Origin: JABMRP01 sp964444795
Lineage (GTDB): Bacteria; Planctomycetota; Planctomycetia; Pirellulales; Thermoguttaceae
Assembly (NCBI GenBank): GCA_964444795.1
Contig: CAYUIQ010000294.1
Location: forward strand, 1-9,904
DNA length: 9,904 bases
Direction: 5' to 3'
Below are positions 4,841-9,904 of the stretch, piece after piece. Position 1 is the stretch's first letter. Every line of letters starts with the position of its first letter. Both the position numbers and the translations under genes were made by a program. Under the pieces are notes generated by a model, which saw nothing but the letters and a program-made list of their open reading frames with translations, made no database searches and had not been told where the DNA came from.

Positions 4841-7800
4841 ATGTTTCGTATGGCAACTCTGTTTGGCACCATGATCGCAACGGCTTTGGCAGTCACGTTG
4901 GTCGGTTCAACCTCGGGGGCGATCATCGACCTCAACGGAGGTGGCGTCCACACCGAAGGGTTTGGCGTACCCGTCGTCACGCCTAATGCCCTGAACGCCT
5001 TCGCCTACAACGTCACCGGAAACAACGGTGACAACCGGATAGATGACATCGGCATCCCCGGCGACGCCGACAGCATTCTGCTGGCCTCGCCGATCTCGCA
5101 CATCATCATCGACGGCACGGACAGGATTCGCTACGACAACGACAACGATTTCCGCAACGGCGACGGCGGTTTCCCATCGCAGGGCTTTGCCACGTCGCTG
5201 GACGGACTTCCCGGTCTGAACCAGAACGATAACTTCGCCACGGTGTTTATGGGCGAGATCATCATTCCGGACCTGAATGGGGGCGCGGCGTACGACGTCG
5301 AGTTCGGCACCAATCGTGCCGACGACCCGGCCAATATCTACGTCGATCTCGACCAGGACGGGATCTTCGAGAACGACGCCGGACAGGGCGCCACCGCCGG
5401 CAACGAGCGAGTCGTCGACCGCGGTTGCTGCGGCAACGCATACACCACCGTCTCCATTCTTCCCGGCACGTACAACTACCTGGCAGCGCAAGTCGAGCGC
5501 GGCGGCGGCTCCGGAATCGAGCCGACGATCGACTTGACGCCCGATGCCCATGGCCGGCTCGTCGTCCAGCCCGGCGGTTCGGATCGCCCGGGCCTGTTCC
5601 AGTTCACCGTGACGCCGGCCGCCGGAATAGGGAACGATTTCGAGGTCGACGGCATGGGCAACGTCATCAACATTCCCGCCACGATGGGCGGGGTGGCCTA
5701 CGGCACGCTGACCTTCGATGCCGACACCCCCGACGGAGCCAACGAACTGAGCATCAACGCCCCTGGAAGCGGAAGCAAGGGCGTCAGCTTCACCAGCACG
5801 ACCCTCGGCGGCACGTCCAACACGATCAACGCCAACGACTCCAACAGCGTCACTCTGGGCGGCGTCTCGGGCTCCGGCGGGCTGATCGTGAGCGGCAACG
5901 GCACGGTGAACCTCAACGCGGGCGGCTCGTACACGGGCCAGACCACCATCAACAACGGCGCCACCGTGCATGTGACCAACAACACCGGCCTGGGCGCCAC
6001 GGGCGCGGGCAACGGCACGGTTGTCAACAGCGGCGGTGCCTTGCGACTCTCCAACGGCATCACCATCGGCGATGACGTCACCATCAACGGTTCGGGCAAC
6101 TCGTCGACCGACGCCGCGATCTACACGCCCAGTGGTACCAATAACATCGACGGTGCCGTATCGACCACCGGCAACTCGCGCATCCGCGTCGCTGCCGGCA
6201 GCTCCGCCCGCCTCCGCCTTCGTGGCGGACTGGCGATGGACCACAACCTCACGGCCATTCTCAACGGCAGCGGTGAACGGCTGGAAATCAACGCTCCGAT
6301 TACCGGTAGCGGCAACTTGACGCTGGAAGGCGACGGCGTCACCGAACTCAGGGCGAACAGCCCCGGCTACAGCGGCGCGGTCAACATCACCAACGGCGTC
6401 GCCGATGTGTATGGCCACAATCAAGGCCTGGGAACCGGCACGATCAACGTCGACGGCGACGCCACGCTGCGGTTCCGCGACGGCGTTGACCTGGTTAACA
6501 ACGTCACCCTCAACGGCACCGCCAACAGCGGCAACGGCCAGGACCAGGGCCGTCTTCACAACGAGAATAACACCAACTCGCTGCAGGGCACGCTCGCCGT
6601 CAACGCCAACTCGCGATTCGACGTCAACAACAACAGCACCTTGACCCTCGCCGGTGTCGTCAGCGGCAGCGGCAACATCGAGAAAACCGACTCGGGCCTT
6701 TTGGTGTTCAGCAACGCCGGCAATAGCTTCACAGGAGCCCTCAACGTAAAGGGCGGGACGGTGCAGGCCAGCAGCGTCGCGGCGCTGGGCAACACGCCCG
6801 ACATCGCCGTGGCCGGCGGTGGCACGCTGGATATCCTCGGAACCGCAACGCTGAACGTCCCGGTTAGTGTCAGCAATGGCGCGATCGCAAACTCCGCGGC
6901 CGGAACCACGCTCACGCTCAACGGGCCGCTGAACCTGCCGTTGATCTCGGATATCACCTTCGCTGGCGACGGCGACACCATTGTCGTGCAGCCGCTGGGC
7001 AACGGCAACTCGCCCGTTTCGCCGGCCAACTCGCTGGCCCATTTCGGGTACCACATCAACAACGACGGCGTGGCCATGGATCTAAACAACAACGCCGGCA
7101 TGATGGGCGGCGGTGATCCGTTGGCCGGCCCCAGCTTCTATGGCTTGTCGTTCCTCACCAGCGGACCCGGCAACCGGGGGCTCGACTTCAACGACGACGG
7201 CGACTTCACCGCCACCGGTTCGATCGGCCAGAACGACAACTATAGCAACCTCTGGGTCGGCAAGTTCACCGCGCCGCAAACGGGCGACTACGGGTTCCGC
7301 AACGCCGGCGACGACGACCGGGCCGGCATCTGGTTCGACCTCAACCAGAACGGCACCTTCGAATCGACCACGGCCGGGCTCGGAAGCAACCGCGGTGAGC
7401 AGCTTTCCTGGGAAGATGGCGGCTGGAAAACAGTTTCGCTGGTGGCCGGACAAGAGTACCTCGTCGGCTTCACCCATCGTGAAGGCGGCGGCGGCTCGCG
7501 GGCCGATTTCCGTTTCCGAGGGCCGGGCATCAGCGGCGAGCCGATCATCAAGCCGGCCGATGCCGCGCAGGCCGGCATCTGGGAGAGTACCGCAATCCAG
7601 CCCGACAACAACCTAACCAAGACCGGCGCCGGTACGGTCACCTTGCAGGCCGCCGCCACCTACAGCGGCAACACGATGGTCTCCGAGGGCACGCTGGTGG
7701 CCACGGCCGGCATCACCGTGAACGAATCGAAGCAGTTGAGTCTCGGCGGCGGGGCCGCGTTCACGGCCACCACCGGAGCCTTCGAGTTGGGCGGTGCCAC

Positions 7801-9088
7801 CACCGCGGCCAAGGCCGGAACCCTGACCTTGGGCGGCGCAGGCACGACGATGACCGTCACGACGCCCAACCGTGCCGACTTCTCCGGCACGGCCGCTCCC
7901 ACGCTCGCCGACGGCCTGCTGGGAATGTGGACCTTCGACGACGAGACCCCCAACGATTCGTCCGGAAATAACAATCACGGCACGGCCAGCGGAGGGGGCA
8001 ATCCCTACGGTGCGATCGCCTATACAACCGACACCGGCAACGGCAGCAGCAACGCCCTGGACCTGTCCGACGGCGCGGACAATGCCGTCTGGGTCGACAC
8101 CGGCGGAAACCAGGACACGTTCGACGGCGGCAACGCCATGACTCTCGCCGCCTGGGTCAAAGGCACCCCGGGCGGTTGGGGCCCGTTCATCTCCAAGGGC
8201 GAAAGCGGCTGGCAAATGCGGAGGCATGGTGGTAACAACAGTGTGGACTGGACGACCCGCGGCCTGGACAGCAGCGACTGGGAAGTCCCCAACAGCGGCC
8301 CGGCCATCGACGGCGAGTGGCACTTCCTCGTCATGACCTATGATGGATCGAAAAAGATGACGTACCTCTACGGTGCTGATCTGGCCAGCCCGGTCATCGA
8401 ATCGATCAATACCACCGGCACGATTACCGCTCGGTCCGACATAATGGTCTTCGGGGCCAGAGACCGCGACAATAATCCGGCTTCGCTGGATGGGTTCTTC
8501 GACGGTTATCTCGATGACATCTTCTTCTACGACCGGGCCCTGAACGATGCGGAAGTTGCCGCCATGTACAACAATGGCGCCGCGCTTCCGGTTTCGCTGG
8601 GGCGTAGCACCGCCGTGGTCGATGACCTCGCCGGCGCCGGCACCATTGACGCCACCGATACCGGCGGGCTGGAAGTGACCACCAGCTTGGACATCGGCGA
8701 CGGCATTGGCCAGATCGACGTCCTTGGCGATCTGATCCTTGGCGAGGATATCGGCATCGAATGGGAGTTCTCCGGCGACACGGACCGCGATCTGGTCACC
8801 ATCACCGGCGATCTTGAGCTGCCTTCAGCGGCGACCGTCAACGTGACTGACCTCCTGGGCACCAGCGATCTAGCCTCCGCCGAAATCCTCTTCACCGCCG
8901 GCAGCTTCAGCGGCGCGGGCGACCTTTCCGGATGGCTCGTCACCGGTATCGACAACGGCTCGGTCCTCATCGACGGCGCCAACGTCGTTCTGCAGACTTC
9001 CGTACCCGAACCATCGACGATCGTGTTGATGATCCTCGGTGGCCTCGGTCTGCTGGCTGTCGCCCGGCGACGTCGACGGACGGCGTAG
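4841..9088 (+). CDS. Secreted PEP-CTERM protein with beta-strand repeats, two PA14-like modules and LamG domain
   Basis: This 1415-residue protein is predicted to be exported and anchored at the cell surface, where it may bind glycans or matrix; no catalytic motif is visible. Residues 1-27 form a signal peptide (MFRMATLFGTMIATALAVTL, then small residues). A PA14-like module lies in about 50-255, with a DxDxDG-type loop (DLDQDGIFEND) and an RGCCGN site. Autotransporter-associated beta-strand repeats, Gly/Asn/Thr-rich, start near 344, 489 and 607, each with GSG(G/N)L or a close variant. A second PA14-like module lies in about 727-918, and a fourth beta repeat at 925-960. A LamG-like lectin fold spans 1024-1246 (DGLLGMWTFDDE ... 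DDIFFYDRALNDAEVAAMY). The C-terminus, 1387-1415, is a PEP-CTERM signal: VPEPS, a hydrophobic helix, then RRRRR. Exosortase would cleave there; none is in the window. There is no type V beta-barrel. It has its own promoter and a structured leader. Binding partner unknown. Confidence 0.92.
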   Translation: MFRMATLFGTMIATALAVTLVGSTSGAIIDLNGGGVHTEGFGVPVVTPNALNAFAYNVTGNNGDNRIDDIGIPGDADSILLASPISHIIIDGTDRIRYDNDNDFRNGDGGFPSQGFATSLDGLPGLNQNDNFATVFMGEIIIPDLNGGAAYDVEFGTNRADDPANIYVDLDQDGIFENDAGQGATAGNERVVDRGCCGNAYTTVSILPGTYNYLAAQVERGGGSGIEPTIDLTPDAHGRLVVQPGGSDRPGLFQFTVTPAAGIGNDFEVDGMGNVINIPATMGGVAYGTLTFDADTPDGANELSINAPGSGSKGVSFTSTTLGGTSNTINANDSNSVTLGGVSGSGGLIVSGNGTVNLNAGGSYTGQTTINNGATVHVTNNTGLGATGAGNGTVVNSGGALRLSNGITIGDDVTINGSGNSSTDAAIYTPSGTNNIDGAVSTTGNSRIRVAAGSSARLRLRGGLAMDHNLTAILNGSGERLEINAPITGSGNLTLEGDGVTELRANSPGYSGAVNITNGVADVYGHNQGLGTGTINVDGDATLRFRDGVDLVNNVTLNGTANSGNGQDQGRLHNENNTNSLQGTLAVNANSRFDVNNNSTLTLAGVVSGSGNIEKTDSGLLVFSNAGNSFTGALNVKGGTVQASSVAALGNTPDIAVAGGGTLDILGTATLNVPVSVSNGAIANSAAGTTLTLNGPLNLPLISDITFAGDGDTIVVQPLGNGNSPVSPANSLAHFGYHINNDGVAMDLNNNAGMMGGGDPLAGPSFYGLSFLTSGPGNRGLDFNDDGDFTATGSIGQNDNYSNLWVGKFTAPQTGDYGFRNAGDDDRAGIWFDLNQNGTFESTTAGLGSNRGEQLSWEDGGWKTVSLVAGQEYLVGFTHREGGGGSRADFRFRGPGISGEPIIKPADAAQAGIWESTAIQPDNNLTKTGAGTVTLQAAATYSGNTMVSEGTLVATAGITVNESKQLSLGGGAAFTATTGAFELGGATTAAKAGTLTLGGAGTTMTVTTPNRADFSGTAAPTLADGLLGMWTFDDETPNDSSGNNNHGTASGGGNPYGAIAYTTDTGNGSSNALDLSDGADNAVWVDTGGNQDTFDGGNAMTLAAWVKGTPGGWGPFISKGESGWQMRRHGGNNSVDWTTRGLDSSDWEVPNSGPAIDGEWHFLVMTYDGSKKMTYLYGADLASPVIESINTTGTITARSDIMVFGARDRDNNPASLDGFFDGYLDDIFFYDRALNDAEVAAMYNNGAALPVSLGRSTAVVDDLAGAGTIDATDTGGLEVTTSLDIGDGIGQIDVLGDLILGEDIGIEWEFSGDTDRDLVTITGDLELPSAATVNVTDLLGTSDLASAEILFTAGSFSGAGDLSGWLVTGIDNGSVLIDGANVVLQTSVPEPSTIVLMILGGLGLLAVARRRRRTA

Positions 9089-9111
9089 TCCGGCGCGAGG
9101 TATCATGGTCA

Positions 9112-9145
9112 GGCCGGCCCGGGTTCAAGTTCCCCGGGTCGGGCC
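9112..9145. terminator. Shared hairpin between convergent genes, overlapping queE stop
   Basis: CCCGGG (9118-9123) pairs with CCCGGG (9133-9138) across a nine-base loop, and GGCC (9112-9115) with GGCC (9142-9145) extends the stem past a small internal bulge. It begins 23 bp after the stop of the PEP-CTERM gene; the queE stop codon (9125-9127, TGA on the minus strand) lies in its loop. The position suits a bidirectional terminator, but neither side has a clear T-run, so its efficiency is uncertain. Confidence 0.5.
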
Positions 9146-9814
9146 AAACCAATCGATCTGCGCTCGCGGCGTGAAGCTCAGGCCGTGCTCCTGGCAGTAA
9201 GGCACGAGCCACTCGGCCGTCGCGGCCAGCTTTCCCGGGTCGGTTCCCTGCGGCATCAGCATCACGTCGCCGCGGTCGATCTCCCCGGCGAACTCGGCCA
9301 GGTATCGCTCCACCTCTTGGCAATCGGCCCGGGTGTCGACGACAAACTTGAACTGGCACGCGTACTCTCTCCCCAGCCGGCGAATCACCTCGGGTGCGTG
9401 ACGCACGCGCTCGTGCCGCGGGCTCCAGCGAGGGTTCTCCTTGGCCGACGGCGTCGAGTTGGAGAGTTTCGGGCTGATCGACATCAGATCGCACGCCACC
9501 GGCAGGTAAAGCGTACCCGCCGTCTCGATCGTGATGTGATACTGCCTGGCCCGCAGTTCGTCGGCCAGCGGGATCAGTTCGGCAAACAGCATCGGTTCGC
9601 CGCCGGTAATCACGACATGCCGCGGCGCCAGTGCTTCGACCTCGGCAACGATCTCGTCGACCGATCGGTCTTCCCCCTCGGGCCGCCACGAAGCGTAGGG
9701 CGTATCGCACCAGCGACAGCGCAGGTTGCAGCCGCTGGCGCGCACGAAGCTACTTTCCGTACCCCGCAAGGAGCCCTCGCCTTGAACCGACGCATAGATT
9801 TCCGCGATCCGCAT
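9125..9814 (-). CDS. queE: 7-carboxy-7-deazaguanine synthase QueE (radical SAM)
   Basis: QueE converts 6-carboxy-5,6,7,8-tetrahydropterin to 7-carboxy-7-deazaguanine, a step in making preQ0 and the tRNA nucleoside queuosine. The 229-residue protein has the radical SAM cluster motif CX3CX2C at C29, C33 and C36 within SGCNLRCRWCDTPYASW, which is the QueE form. It also has the N-terminal MRIAEIYASVQGEG motif, a GGEP segment (VITGGEPML) for SAM binding, and an SPKLSNS segment. Length is normal for the family (roughly 210-240). The start at 9814 places the conserved N-terminus correctly; the only Shine-Dalgarno-like word, AGGA, is about 13 bases upstream, longer than ideal. It converges on the surface-protein gene with 36 bp between stops. 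QueC, QueD and QueF partners are not in the window, so the gene is apparently separate from any que cluster on this side. Confidence 0.95.
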   Translation of the reverse strand: MRIAEIYASVQGEGSLRGTESSFVRASGCNLRCRWCDTPYASWRPEGEDRSVDEIVAEVEALAPRHVVITGGEPMLFAELIPLADELRARQYHITIETAGTLYLPVACDLMSISPKLSNSTPSAKENPRWSPRHERVRHAPEVIRRLGREYACQFKFVVDTRADCQEVERYLAEFAGEIDRGDVMLMPQGTDPGKLAATAEWLVPYCQEHGLSFTPRAQIDWFGPTRGT

Positions 9815-9843
9815 GTGACGCCACTCGTCCTAATAAATTCAGC

Positions 9844-9898
<55 letters not shown>

Positions 9899-9904
9899 AC
9901 GCAG

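Noticed and set aside
4759..4986. Possible upstream ORF in the leader of the PEP-CTERM gene
   Set aside because: Its ATG has no ribosome-binding site and lies inside the GC-rich hairpin; the product is an Arg/His-rich out-of-frame shadow.
4907..7054. A 715-codon open frame on the minus strand inside the PEP-CTERM gene
   Set aside because: It is opposite a gene with signal peptide, recognisable domains and sorting signal. The antisense product is a monotonous Val/Ala/Gly/Arg/Asp sequence with no motif, as expected from a GC-rich, repeat-rich sense gene.
5870..7720. Type V autotransporter
   Set aside because: The beta-strand repeats are shared with autotransporter passengers, but the C-terminus is a PEP-CTERM signal and not a beta-barrel.

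Overview
The window looks like chromosomal DNA from a planctomycete, probably of the Pirellulales type. It is GC-rich, carries a csrA gene, encodes a very large FtsX-type permease, and encodes a long secreted protein that combines autotransporter-associated beta-strand repeats, a LamG domain and a PEP-CTERM sorting signal. This assignment rests on gene content and style, not on a phylogenetic marker.

Layout, left to right. A 55-bp repeat (1-55) sits just upstream of a 1202-residue ABC transporter permease (90-3698, +). A 470-bp gap follows; it holds degenerate 9-bp repeats and a good sigma70-like promoter with a palindrome in its spacer, then a leader with GGA motifs and a strong Shine-Dalgarno. 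Next is csrA (4169-4363, +), with an unusual proline-rich CxxC tail. A 477-bp gap then carries a pair of inverted REP-like hairpins with GTAG feet (4447-4511), a second sigma70-like promoter (4650-4677) and a structured leader whose first hairpin presents GGGATGT in its loop. This leads into a 1415-residue PEP-CTERM surface protein (4841-9088, +). A GC-rich hairpin separates it from the convergent queE (9125-9814, -). A second copy of the 55-bp repeat, inverted (9844-9898), lies just upstream of queE.

How the genes may work together. The permease, CsrA, the surface protein and QueE do not form one pathway, and only the first three share a strand. The most interesting possible link is post-transcriptional. 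csrA encodes a GGA-binding RNA regulator, and both its own leader and the leader of the adjacent surface-protein gene contain GGA motifs placed as CsrA would need them. That is inference from sequence. QueE acts separately, in 7-deazaguanine (queuosine precursor) synthesis.

No transposase, integrase, CRISPR array, tRNA or rRNA was recognised. The two ends of the window lie in copies of the same repeat, which is what an assembly contig broken at repeats would look like. I found no complete new system; the points most worth checking are the repeat elements and the possible CsrA circuit.
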